Of a DNA stretch of 64,000 bases, positions 1-10,719 are shown in pieces; positions within the stretch are counted from its first letter, which is position 1; every line of letters begins with the position of its first letter. The stretch lies in the NCBI GenBank assembly GCA_947561395.2, contig OX387184.1, positions 57,161,197 through 57,225,196 of the forward strand. Reading direction: 5' to 3'. The position numbers and the translations under genes were made by a program. A model generated the notes under the pieces. The model saw only the letters and a program-made list of their open reading frames with translations. It did not search any database and was not told the origin of the DNA. The stretch is from Buxus sempervirens. Lineage: Eukaryota > Streptophyta > Magnoliopsida > Buxales > Buxaceae.

Positions 1-41
1 TTTTACCATTTGAATTTTTTTTTTTCCATTTTTACACACAG

Positions 42-163
42 AATTCCAAGATCAGAAGGGTGCATCTTTGCTTGTTTTCAAGTATTTGAGAAATTTCCTT
101 TCGCCTGGTCAGCGAGCATATCTAAAACACAAGGAGCTATGCAACTCTCTGTCTCGATCCTGA
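42..163 (+). CDS. Possible terminal exon of an unidentified gene
   Basis: A polypyrimidine tract followed by an AG acceptor (ending at 41) precedes an open stretch of about 40 codons that ends in TGA at 161-163. Read with the G of the acceptor position, it gives an Arg/Lys- and Leu-rich peptide containing KGASLLVFKYLRNFLSPGQR. The amphipathic, protein-like composition and the clean acceptor suggest the last coding exon of a plus-strand gene whose earlier exons lie left of the window. I do not recognise the family. It could also be chance. What is seen is only the acceptor, the frame and the stop. Confidence 0.3.
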
Positions 164-3100
164 ATACATATCATGAAAGAGTGTCCACATAGAACAGAAA
201 AAGAACTACTTGGAAAACTGCCAATCAGGGAATGACAAAAGGAGGCTACATTTTTTCCCTGTAATTCGAAGCATTCCAGCTACAGATCAAAATTCCTCTG
301 GAGAGAGAACTGATGTAGAAACTAAAACAGACAAGTTAGTGCAGGAGGCATAAAAAGAATCATTTTCAAGTTTTATCACTTAAACATTAAAAAATAAAAA
401 ATAAAAATCGGCAAATTGGCAAGGAAGACCAAGGTGTTCCCTGGTTGGAAAAGAAGTGGCAGATAAGCTAGTAATAAAAATACATTCATTCATTTGCCAT
501 AATATTTGACCAACAAACTATGCCACCTCAATGATGTATTCAGAGGCCATGTCGTACATGCTGGCATGGGATTGGCAGTGCCTAATGTAACAAGCTTAGG
601 AAGCAACATGATATGCAATTGGTTTGGAAGTTGATACATGGTTTGCTTCCATTATCACAGCCTGGAGTTGCTGATGATGATAGCAAAAACACAGAACACA
701 AAGTTACATCGCTGGTTGGACAAAGTCTACCTGAACTCTTGATTATGTGCATAAGTAGGACCCCACAAGCATATTTTCGTAAGAGCATGTACGACATTAG
801 AAGGGTGCACCTCCACTTCGCCCGAATGGTCCAGGATGTGTTTAATAAGCAGCAACATGATTCAGGCACTATAGAGCCAAAAGTATACTAATCCCTGCAA
901 ATCAAAGAAGAAATAAGCAGAGCCTTCAATGATATCCCAGAGGACAAAATGGTCCATGAAATTCTACATTTATTTTCCATAAAGAGTAATGATTTACAAG
1001 ATGTAATGATAACCAAAAAAAAAACTCCATATCCCCATGTTCTAACTTTCAGAGACTGAAGCAAATGCATCAGTTCAGTTTCATAATTAAGTTGAAGCAG
1101 GGATGAGGCTTGCAGAGCCAGATTTAATTACGTGATGAAAAGACACAAGAAAATATTTCTTATACTCGCATAACTTCCATAACAACTTCATGGCTACAAA
1201 ACTTATACATAAACTAGATAAATCATTATGAATACCAAGTGAACACATTCTGATAACAAAATTTAAAACTGATACAACATAAAGATAAGAAAAAACAGAA
1301 TCTGGCGAAGCAATTTGATGTTAAATACACAAAACAAGTGTTCATACATGCTAAATGAGCCCAAATTGTGCATTCTTTTGCATCATGATTATCATAAAAA
1401 AAAAATTAGAATAGTTCATGAAATAGCATAATATTATAACATGTAGCTTTGTAGAGAAAAAATATCTGACAATAACAACAAAAGAACAAGGAAACGATTT
1501 ACTTAGGATAGTCAATTTCTGTGCCCACAGGTTTGTCAGACAAGATTACTAAAACACTTAGTTCCAAGATTAAACCTATATTGTTTATTTCTCACCTTTT
1601 TTCTTTTGTACCTAGCATATTATATATCTTAACGTGCCCTTTTTTGGTTCTGTTGCTATTTGCATGGTTTCCTTTTCATTATTATAATTTCTCGCTTTCT
1701 TTGGCTTTTATTTCTTTTAATTACAGGAAGTTTTTTTGTGGGACTAAATTTTACCTTTATGTTATCCAATGTACCTTTTTTTTTCTCCTACTGTAATTGC
1801 AATTTGCCATTTCATTCCACAGATGTGTAGCCTATATTTTTAGACGCAATTTTTCCTCTTTCCTCAATATTTTTTTGACCACCCTTCTTTCATTAATTTA
1901 TCCATAAATATCAATAACTTTTTTTTTGATAGGTAATAAAGAGAGATATGTTAGATAAAATGGAAGTCAGGTTTTCTCTTTAAGGTTTCACGAATTTAGC
2001 CTTTGAACTTTGTAACTTTATTTTCCTCCCTTCCATCTCCTGATATTGACCTTCATCACCTCAAACGTATATTGTGAAGCTACACTTTCTACTACAATAA
2101 TTTCTTACCTCTGTTAGTTTTTAAGTAATTCCTCCTCAGAAATAAAAGTCAAGTTTGCTCTAAATTTGTCTGCTTTTGAAGGTGACCACCAAAACCAAAT
2201 GGAAAAAAAAGAAAAAGAAAACATTTGCTAATGCAAGATTATAAACTACATCAAACTCGAGAACTACTTTGCCTTCTCATCCCTGTCCAAAGCCCTATCC
2301 TCCATGTATTTTAATCATATTCTGTATCCTACTCTCAACATGTCCATGCCTATAAATATCCCATTCCTGTTACAAATTCCTTCACCTCTTTCTTCTCAAA
2401 ATTAATTTCCAAATGCTTCTTTCTGATCCTACTTGAGACACATTAGGCAAGAATGACTTAAATTAGCCTGCCTAAACATATTCAAATCACAAGAATATCA
2501 CTAATTCTTTTAATACCTATAACACTATCTTTCCTGTACTCATTTGACATTATTTCCAAGTAATTTCTAACTTTATCTTCTGTATGCCAAAGTCTGTATT
2601 CATAACCTCCTCAATTTAGTCACATGCCAACACAATGTGCTAATTCTTCTTCTGTTCATTATCATACCACTTTCTCGTCAAAGTGGCTCAATTTCAAGTA
2701 GCTATGTAAGTCTTGCTTTATTGGACTAACTTCTTTACTCAGGCTAATCCTTTTCGACACAAGAACCATAACCACTGCATACTAAAAATTAGAAGCAAAA
2801 CAAGTGCATTATCTATAATGTTGCATAATTCATTTCTAAATGTTGATTTTTCAATTTATCCTAGGAAGGCAACATAGTAGGTTTTAACAACCATTAACCT
2901 GCCTTTATTGAAGTCCACCATATATGAAACCTATTCTTATACCAAATGAGTGGGAACAGGGTGGATTGGGTTGGCTCCAACCAAACAATGTACCATCACT
3001 AAAATTCATTTGTTAAGTATAATATACAAATTTTTTATATTTATAATAAAACTTATAGTTTGCCATACTCTTTTTGATGTTCATAATTAGTTAATGGGAG

Positions 3101-3229
3101 GGAATACTGGTACATCCAACATATGGTTTCTCTTGAATAAACTACTCAATGGCTTTAGCTTTCTTGTGTTCCCTCATAGCAACAAGAAGAGAAAAAAAAA
3201 TTTGTGACAATGGTACTGCACATGGACTG
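164..3229. other. AT-rich stretch without a recognisable gene
   Basis: About 3 kb of AT-rich sequence with many homopolymer runs. One open frame at 613-891 on the plus strand (about 92 codons, with a possible acceptor near 660) reads in a protein-like way, for example SLPELLIMCISRTPQAYFRK. I cannot assign it and it may be an exon or a decayed gene piece. A poly-T run followed by GATAGGTAA near 1918-1935 looks like the reverse complement of a plant LINE 3' tail. Nothing else is supported. Confidence 0.4.
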
Positions 3230-3925
3230 AAAGGAGTGGGTGCAATAGGTTTAACACCCCAATCCCACCTAGCAACAACATTGTTTACTTTGGCTGATCA
3301 GGCGACACGGTTTTGCTCTCAGGTTTTCCCCCAAAAAGCCTCATTCTTGAGAGAGTCGCAAGCTTATATATATGGACCTTTAGTTTCTCCTCCCCAAGCA
3401 ATGTGGACTTTCAGGATCTCATAATTCACTCCCTTAAGGGCTGCACATCCCTATGCATTAGCTTGCTGGCCCCAGTAGCATGCCAGCTCATTAACCCGAG
3501 CCCACCCACATACATGGTCCTACATTTCCGATTCGGAGGCCGACTCTAATACCACTTGTAATAGGCCGAGCGCTCGCCATCCAACCCAAAAGCTTAAGCT
3601 ATTAGATGGTGCTGCCTAACCATTCTATGGCCTAGATCTCCCTTTTCATATTCCATGTAGGATGGAGAATGTGACATTCTCCCCCCACCCGAATCCGCTC
3701 CGCCCCTGGAGTGGGTAGGACCACCCTTCCTACTTCCCTTGAAGTGCTTGGCATGGAATCAGATAAGGAATTAGGCCACTCTCATACCATTCTATAATGC
3801 CCTAATCCCACTAGATTGTCCGCCCATTATTTTTTGCCCATCGGGCCTCACGGTTTTGCTCTTAGGTTTTACGATCCTCCCTGAGGAATGTGGGATTCCG
3901 AGATCTCACATTAGGCTCAAAATTG
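3230..3925 (-). repeat. Decayed LTR-like repeat with a primer-binding-site-like motif
   Basis: Two stretches, about 3290-3425 and 3845-3915, share blocks: a CACGGTTTTGCTC motif followed by AGGTTTT, then TCCTCCC, AATGTGG and GATCTCA. At 3540-3556 the reverse complement reads TGGTATTAGAGTC, close to the initiator-tRNA-Met primer-binding site TGGTATCAGAGC. The sequence beginning TGTAATAGG just to its right and ending near CTCACA (about 3558-3910) could therefore be an LTR on the minus strand. No coding domain of such an element is visible nearby, so this is a remnant at best. Confidence 0.35.
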
Positions 3926-5269
3926 ACTAGTTGAGGCTCATAGCAACACATGTGCGTGAACACACACACACACACTATGTTGCACCGTTTTAGTCACCCA
4001 TATCAAATCCTTTATAACTTTGTCAAAACTCAAACTATTTATTTAAAAACATAAAGTAAAAACTCTATCTATGTTTGTACAAATAAAGAATTCTCATCAT
4101 CATAATAAAGGCTCATATCAATCACATAATAACTATGCTGAGAGATTTAGATATGACACTAAGATAAAAGCTACAGATGTGAAACTTGGGATAGATATTT
4201 TACAAGCACAAATAAATGTACCTAGGGGAAGCTACACAACCTAAAGTAGATTTTCTCATGCCGTACATCGCTCACATGAGAAGCCATATAATAGAATGTA
4301 ATGAATTAATGATTGTGGTGATTGTGACAACTCAAACCCGTCAATTATGCTGAATAATATTAAAAAATGAGTTTTTATACTTTATGATATGAATTATAGA
4401 TGTACGCTTGTGCTGATTAATGGCATTTGATGTGGGTTTTTATCTCATGCTGTAAATCTCCAAAAACTTCAAGTCACCAATATCTGTTGTTGACTAGCTT
4501 CAATACTTCTCTCTTATCAAAATATCGCGCTGGATGTGGTTTCAAGTTGCAGACATGCTCATTAATGTTCTTGAGCTTGGAAGGCAAGAAGAACACAAAT
4601 TTTTCAGATAAGCTCCTAAAACCAATATCAAAACCAAGAAATTTTAAACTGCCAAAAATCATTAATATCTATGACCAGAATAATGATGCCTAAACAAAAC
4701 AACAGAAAGAAGCACGGTCATCCTCTGGCCTCTTTGCACAAAAAAAAAAAGGAAATTCAAAATCAGAACTGCATCTGAAAGATTGGACAGAATCAGAAGG
4801 TTATAAAGGTCTCTATACGAAAGATTAAGCTGTAAACAAGGATACTTTTGTGTTTCATGTGTAAATAGCTTAACCATTTTTCATGATCTAAAGGTGTTAA
4901 GAATTAGGCAACTGGTGTACACTTTAAAACACAGGGAAGTCCAAAAATTTTGGATAAGGTAGTCCATGATGTCATGGTCCAATAATTGTGGCATGGACAT
5001 GGACCATGACTACCACAAAAGGTAGACATGAGAGCCCAGTAGGGCTGACCTTGGCCAAGTGTGGCTAACCCATGGAACCTTTTGGGAAGCAACCCAGGGA
5101 AATTTTTACATGGTATAGGGATGTCTAAATGTAGACAGGGTGTTGAGAGTGAGGAAATGGCAAAAAGATACATTTATAGCCTATGGGTCCTACGATTTTG
5201 GGAAGGCATGGAGATCAAATGGATAATAATTTGGAGCTTGGTCAAGTGTGAGAGAAACTAGAGGTCACC
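3926..5269. other. No gene recognised
   Basis: AT-rich sequence with a short CA microsatellite near 3960-3975. Short open frames on both strands have no recognisable motif, and nothing is supported beyond base composition. Confidence 0.4.
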
Positions 5270-5282
5270 ATGAACACATAGG

Positions 5283-5692
5283 TTCATGTGGACAGCTGTG
5301 TTGAATAAGATACTAACTGTAGATCATTTGAAGAGCAGGGGGTGGCAGATGCCGAATAGCTGTAGCATATGTAGAGAAGAGGAAGAAAATGTTCATCACC
5401 TATTAGTTCACTGCAAAGATACTACAAGATTATGGAATTCGATCTGTAAAAGATTAGAAGCCTCATGGGTACACCCAAAAAAGTTTCGTAAAACTATAGC
5501 TGCATGGGGTTGGAGAAAGGGTAAAAAACACGGAGATCTCATATGGAACTCAGTTCCAGCAGCCATTGCATGGGTAGTATATGGAGAGAAAGGAACAGGA
5601 GGATTTTTCAGAATGTGAAAAGAAAGAATGTACTCTTGGAACAAGATGTCTTGAGAGTTGAGACTAATACACATATGGGTGGCAGGTCAATT
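5283..5692 (+). pseudogene. LINE (L1-type) C-terminal fragment, zf-RVT domain
   Basis: The translation contains the zinc-binding module found at the C-terminus of plant non-LTR reverse transcriptases (zf-RVT). It has the order W-T-A-V-LNKILTVDHLKSRGW, then CSICREEEENVHHLLVHC, then LW. The cysteines and histidines are of the C-x2-C-x7-H-x3-H-x3-C type. Further on, a frameshift around 5578-5585 moves the frame to one reading WRERNRRIFQN, the usual motif at the end of this module. No RT core precedes it, so the copy is 5'-truncated and broken. It is interrupted downstream by a younger retroposon tail at 5747-5920. Confidence 0.75.
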
Positions 5693-5746
5693 GTGGGGTA
5701 TTGATATTCCTATAGAAGATTTTCTGAAGCGTACTAGATTTTCGGA

Positions 5747-5920
5747 TTTTTTTTTTTTTTGATCAGTAAGCAAGAGTATTATATATTATAAATAGAAAAC
5801 AAGTACACAAAAAGTGTACCAGGACAGCCAGGAAACTACAAATCTAACTTAGGGAACCCTCTAGGACATGGATAAATTCATAAAACCGAATCTCTCCTTT
5901 TTTGTAACTCCTGAAAACAA
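5747..5920 (-). mobile_element. Short LINE 3'-tail insertion with a 16-bp TSD
   Basis: A 174-bp insertion begins on the plus strand with poly-T followed by GATCAGTAAG, the reverse complement of the usual plant LINE tail. It is flanked by the perfect direct repeat GTACTAGATTTTCGGA at 5731-5746 and 5921-5936. This is the signature of a very short, 5'-truncated retroposition event on the minus strand into the older LINE fragment. Confidence 0.8.
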
Positions 5921-5936
5921 GTACTAGATTTTCGGA

Positions 5937-7863
5937 TTTGATAGGAATTCTGTAGAAACTAATGTAAAATTAGTTTGTCCATTCTGTGTTGTTTCTTTTG
6001 GGGGGATTTTTCAGAAGTTCTTTTCATTGTGTCAGAAAATGTGATATTTCCTTCTGACACATGGTTGAAAGCTTAGCATCCACCTTAAAGAGGGGGGTGG
6101 TTGTGCTTGGCCCTTCTCGATGCCACTATGTGGCACAATACTAGCACTCCCCAAAGGGCTTGAGGGCAAGCTATGGCTTACTAGAGGATATGTATAGGGT
6201 CTCTTGAAACATTGATGGCACATCCCAGGACGATGTTAGATCTTGGACATCCAATAGCACTATGCTAGGCTTATGGCAAGAAACTAATGCTGGCTAGCTC
6301 TCGCTTGCGGAATAAATGCTTGGGTGCGCATAGTAACTAAGGAGCCATCGTTAGAATGAAGCTTGGTGTGGACTTGTATGATGATACGTCTTGGGTTCAG
6401 GTATGTCCCACAAGTATCGTGTGGCATGGATGACAAGGCAAAGGGGATTAAGCCTGTTTAGTCAACTTATGATGCTGATGTCAATGGCACGAAGCGCCAG
6501 GTTGGCATGATGCTGGTGCTACAAGATGTAGGTTTCACTGGATTACCTAAAATTGAATCGAGGATTGTGTTGTGAGCTTCTTTCCCTCGATACATGCAAT
6601 GGAAGCTCCTTGGCTATTCAATATGCATGGTAATTGGCCCAGTATAAATGTAGCTCCATGTATGGAATATCCATGGATGATCAGCGTGGTTGGGAACCTT
6701 ATGACATTGGTGTGCTAGATGACCTCGACAACATGAGAATCGTCACAAGCGAGTGAGCAAGTGGTGTGAATTGGGTGGTAGCTTGTGGGCCAACCAAGGT
6801 ATGCTTCGTGTGTGGGACTCCAAGACGAGTTGTAGTCCATCAATACATATTGTGAGCATCGGATTTGAAATGGGAAGACTATAGGAATCAAAGAGCCATT
6901 GCGCTCCATGATTGATTCACTGCATGGAAACAGTTTTGGACCATGAAACGGTAATTTTCCCAAGAGTAAATTTCATGGCACAATACACTTCTACTAATAC
7001 AGGTAAGAGATGCCTATAACTCAACAGGAATAAGAGTCATCAACATCCTATTTTTCATGCATTACCAATGAGTGGTAATTTGTCATGTTTTATTCAGCTT
7101 GTTTTTGAATCACCACTTTGTTGTACTTACCCTCTGTATTTTAATACAATATTAACTTTCATTAAAAAAAAGACATCAAAATGGAATTTCAAGATGTTTT
7201 CCCAGAGCTGAATCCAAATTCAGTATCTGATTCACAAAATTTCCAATGTAACTAATTTACATTTATTTAGCCACAGTTTCACAGTAAATTTGCAATCAAG
7301 ACAGTTAAACAATGTTAATGCATATGATGTCATATCAGCACAAGTGGGTTTGAGAAGTATAAATTCGATTGAAAGGTTCAAACATTACTTATCATAGTTG
7401 GAATGGGCTCAAGAAAGAGTTCTAATAAATCCTTACGCAGGGGTCCCAAACGGTATTTCAAAATAATATGTATAGGTAATTACAACAAAAAAACTCATTT
7501 AATTTAATTTTTTTCAATGAAAAACAGAGAAATTAGATCAAGAATAAGAGAAAGTGAAAAGAACATGGGACACATAAGAGATGCGATGTCTAAGAATAAG
7601 GATAAGAAATTAGATTAAGAATAAGAAAAAGCTCATTTAATTTAAATTTGGAGTACCGCTGCATGACATGACTTTCTAGACTAGATGCATTACTTTATAA
7701 TAGAATTCTATAAAATGCACCAAAGGGCAATTTAGTTTCTATGTTAAGGTAGAGAATAAATATATTACCAAAGGGCAATGAATTTAAAAGAAGCAAAGGA
7801 AAAAACCTAGGTACTTAATCATATTCAAAGATAGCCTCCTTATTAAGGTAGAGAATAAGCACA
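5937..7863. other. Unclassified, repeat-like intergenic DNA
   Basis: No gene is recognised. 5937-6020 probably continues the older LINE fragment. 6060-7080 is more GC-balanced than its surroundings and has no long open frame. 7090-7175 ends in a TTTTAATACAATATTAAC-type sequence followed by an A8 run near 7164-7172, which resembles a retroposon 3' end. 7180-7860 is AT-rich 3' flank of the PRP17 gene and includes a repeated phrase, GTAGAGAATAA, near 7750 and 7848. Confidence 0.35.
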
Positions 7864-9663
7864 TTACCAGTACTTGATCATGCCATCCCAGCCACAAGTT
7901 GCAACTTTACTCTGTTCTAACGGATGCCACTCACACCCAATGCAAACACCCTCATGACACTTTAATGTTCTGAAGACCTTGCAACTCTTCCAATCCCAAA
8001 ACCAGCACTTTCCCTCACCATCCCCTGACATAACAAACCGTCCATCCGGTGAAAAATTTACTTGGCAAGCATAACCAGCAACTATGTGCCCTGCAAACCT
8101 CTTCTTCTTGTTAAGTTGAAATCTCTCTCTAGTACTGTATATAAGAATTTGATTGTCCAAGCTTTGTGCTGCAAGCCAATTCGAATTTGGATGCAGCGAG
8201 ATAGATGGCATTGAGTGCATGTGTGGCTCACTAATGTACTTGATAACAACAGGAATCCCGAATTCCCACACACGAAGAGACTTGTCATCACTTGACGTGA
8301 CAAACCTCCTATTATTATCCACAAATGTGATCGTATTCACTGCCCCCAAATGCTGATCATATTCTTGAACAATCTGTCCAGTGTTCATATCCCACTGAAC
8401 AATCTTCTTATCACTCATCCCCGCAAGTAAAATGTTCTGCTTTTCATCATCAGGATGAAGCCTAACAACATACGGAATCTTCCCCGTAGAAAATGTTGAG
8501 ATCACCTTTCCAGTCTCTGTATCCCAGTACTTAATATTCTTATCGTACCCAGCACTTAAAAACTTTGATCCATCATTGGAAAAGCAAATATCCCTAACTG
8601 CCTTTGAATGCCCCATGTAAGTCCTCATACACTTCCCCGAATTGAAAACATCCCAAATTTTTACTTTGGTATCCATCCCAGCAGAAAGGAGCAAATGCCC
8701 ATGTTTTGGAAAAAACCGAATTGCAGACACGCCCTTTGTATGTCCACTCCATGTATGAACCCATCTTTTCGGTATATAACAATGATCATTCGTTGCCTTT
8801 GCATCTTTTGGGGGCACAATCCAAGACCTACCCTGATAATCCTTTTCCTCCTTCCCATGAAAAGTACTCTTATCTGTAACAGATTCAGTCTTGTTATCCC
8901 CTCCACCTCTCTCCTTTTCTGCCTTCTTCTGAGCATACTCCTCCGCATACTTCTTCTGCTCTTCAGTCAATTCCGTCTGCACCCCATCTTTCTTCCCGGA
9001 CCACGGACTCTTCCGATTCTTCTTCAACCATTCTTCCGAAGCCGGATTTTCGATCTCCGATGCATCCACATCTGCGTCAGCCAAATCCCCGTTCTCCTCA
9101 TTCTCCTTCGCTTCATTCTTCTTCTCAATTTTCCTCTTCTTCTGCTCCTGCTGAGGAATGTTATAAACAGAGAGACCCTCATTTTTTCGAAACGCTTCCA
9201 AATCCCCGACATAATTGTCCACGACGGGACCCGAGGGATCGGCGGCGTAACCAAATTTATGGAAGGTATTGTATTGCTCATCGAATATGAAAGGCTCCAC
9301 CGCTGCGTTTTCTACAAACCCTAATTTGTGATTGCGCATCCCGGCAGCGATGCCGTCCTTAGCGTAGGGATGAGCTGGGCCGTAGATAGGGGTCCAGAGC
9401 TGGTCGTAGGTAGGGTTAAAGGAGACAGCATGTTGTACTGGATCAATTGGTTTACGAAGGGCTTGATTGGTGTTGGCGACTGTGAGAGCGAGCAAGGTAT
9501 CGTCGACCTTGGGAGCAGAGGTTTTGGAAGGGAGGGAGATTCGAGGAGGAGATGAGTCTGGTGAGGAAGGAGAAGAAGAAGTTGAAGTAGAGTTTTGATG
9601 CTGTTGTTGTTGTTTTTCTTCGTCGTCGTCGCTTCTGTCTGCGTAGCTTTGGAGAAGATCCAT
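7864..9663 (-). CDS. PRP17: Pre-mRNA-processing factor 17 (CDC40/PRP17), WD40 splicing factor
   Basis: A complete single-exon frame of 599 codons, close to the length of plant and animal PRP17 proteins. The N-terminus has an acidic/Gln/Ser-rich low-complexity tract (about residues 12-60), followed by the conserved family block with [14 protein letters not shown] and, about residues 160-250, a charged Lys/Glu-rich linker. The C-terminal half from about W301 ([14 protein letters not shown]) to the stop is a seven-bladed WD40 propeller; recurrent GH...WD spacing is visible, and the protein ends GWDGMIKYW. In yeast and animals PRP17 acts in the nucleus in the second transesterification step of splicing, and I infer the same role here. 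The start is the first ATG, and the next gene diverges from it. No frameshift or stop is seen. Confidence 0.96.
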   Translation of the reverse strand: MDLLQSYADRSDDDEEKQQQQHQNSTSTSSSPSSPDSSPPRISLPSKTSAPKVDDTLLALTVANTNQALRKPIDPVQHAVSFNPTYDQLWTPIYGPAHPYAKDGIAAGMRNHKLGFVENAAVEPFIFDEQYNTFHKFGYAADPSGPVVDNYVGDLEAFRKNEGLSVYNIPQQEQKKRKIEKKNEAKENEENGDLADADVDASEIENPASEEWLKKNRKSPWSGKKDGVQTELTEEQKKYAEEYAQKKAEKERGGGDNKTESVTDKSTFHGKEEKDYQGRSWIVPPKDAKATNDHCYIPKRWVHTWSGHTKGVSAIRFFPKHGHLLLSAGMDTKVKIWDVFNSGKCMRTYMGHSKAVRDICFSNDGSKFLSAGYDKNIKYWDTETGKVISTFSTGKIPYVVRLHPDDEKQNILLAGMSDKKIVQWDMNTGQIVQEYDQHLGAVNTITFVDNNRRFVTSSDDKSLRVWEFGIPVVIKYISEPHMHSMPSISLHPNSNWLAAQSLDNQILIYSTRERFQLNKKKRFAGHIVAGYACQVNFSPDGRFVMSGDGEGKCWFWDWKSCKVFRTLKCHEGVCIGCEWHPLEQSKVATCGWDGMIKYW

Positions 9664-10719
9664 TGCAGCTTAGAGAGGGTAAGAGTTGCAGAGTTTGCAG
9701 TGGTGGAGGAGAAGGAAAGCCCTAGAAAATGCCTTTTTCATCCGTTTGTGATTTACGCTATAATTTATGGGCTGTTAATGGACTAATGTGAGCCTCTTTG
9801 TGTAAACTAAGCCTGGGCTTCAGGTTAAAGCTTACTATTTCAATATTTTTTTTTATAATAAAATTCACATGGTTAGGCCTCGTTTGCACACTAGACAAAG
9901 GTTGAAGAAAGGTTAGGTTTGATAATTGCTGAATAATGATTAATTCTTGCAAAGCTTATAAATATTACAAGTTTGTTACTATTTTTACTTAAAATACGTT
10001 TCATAAATAACAAGTCTATCCTTGCATTATAAATGAGTCTTTAAAATAAATTTCAAGTATATCCGTTAGAATTTATAGATTACGAGCATACCACCACACT
10101 TTTGCAAAACTCATTTTAAAAATCAAAAATTAGGTATTGGACTGATTTTAGGTTGTAATGTATTTTTTAAAACTCGTTTGGGAAAAACTCATTCAACAAA
10201 TAAAACCAAACACCTATTTAACCCCTCAAACTCATTCTAACCCCTGGAACTCATTCTAAGCCTTAGATTGAGTTCACAAAATGAACGCCAAACGACACCT
10301 TAGTTTCATGGAAAAACAAAAATCTATTAGAAAATAAGTTTTCTAAAAGAGTTACATTTTCCAGGTTAAAACCCCTCATAAACTTTTCAAAAGTAATGAA
10401 AAGTGAAGGTTAATCCTTTTTACTTTGCTTTCTATTGCTTTTCACAATAAAAGTTGGAAGAAATTTTGACTAAAAATGAGTCTCCTTTTCTAAAAATACA
10501 TTTTAAGGAGAATCCATGCTTTCAAATTAACCATACATCCAAACATGCTTTTAACTTGCACCGAGTCTGATCATATAACCCGGTGACATTTTCTACTACC
10601 AATAGCAATATGCCACGTATTCGACAAGGTCTGCACATTACTCCATCCGATAATAACTCTCACAATATACAGAAGAAAGCGCGGCTGGTTAACCAGATTA
10701 ACTTCCGCCACTCGCAGCC
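9664..10719. promoter_or_regulatory. Divergent intergenic region between PRP17 and the PSA3-like gene
   Basis: This 1.06 kb separates two start codons on opposite strands, so both promoters must lie here. About 40% of it is a MITE (9876-10299). The remaining unique DNA is about 210 bp next to PRP17 and 420 bp next to the PSA3-like gene. An ACGT-core motif (GCCACGTATT, about 10612) lies about 100 bp upstream of the PSA3-like ATG. Such cores are common in light-responsive plastid-protein genes, but a role here is inference. Confidence 0.5.
9876..10299. mobile_element. Tourist-like (PIF/Harbinger) MITE, 424 bp
   Basis: The ends are inverted: GGCCTCGTTTG at the left and CAAACGACACC at the right (the latter reverse-complements to GGTGTCGTTTG). 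They are flanked by the 3-bp direct repeat TTA (9873-9875 and 10300-10302), the TWA-type target duplication of PIF/Harbinger elements. There is no coding capacity. It lies inside the bidirectional promoter. Confidence 0.75.

Noticed and set aside
4904-5261. Opposed open frames suggesting a gene left of the LINE fragment
   Set aside because: No recognisable motif, frequent stops in neighbouring frames and no splice structure.
8608-9324. Long plus-strand open frame opposite the PRP17 gene
   Set aside because: It is the antisense shadow of the PRP17 coding sequence, with no plausible composition or motif.
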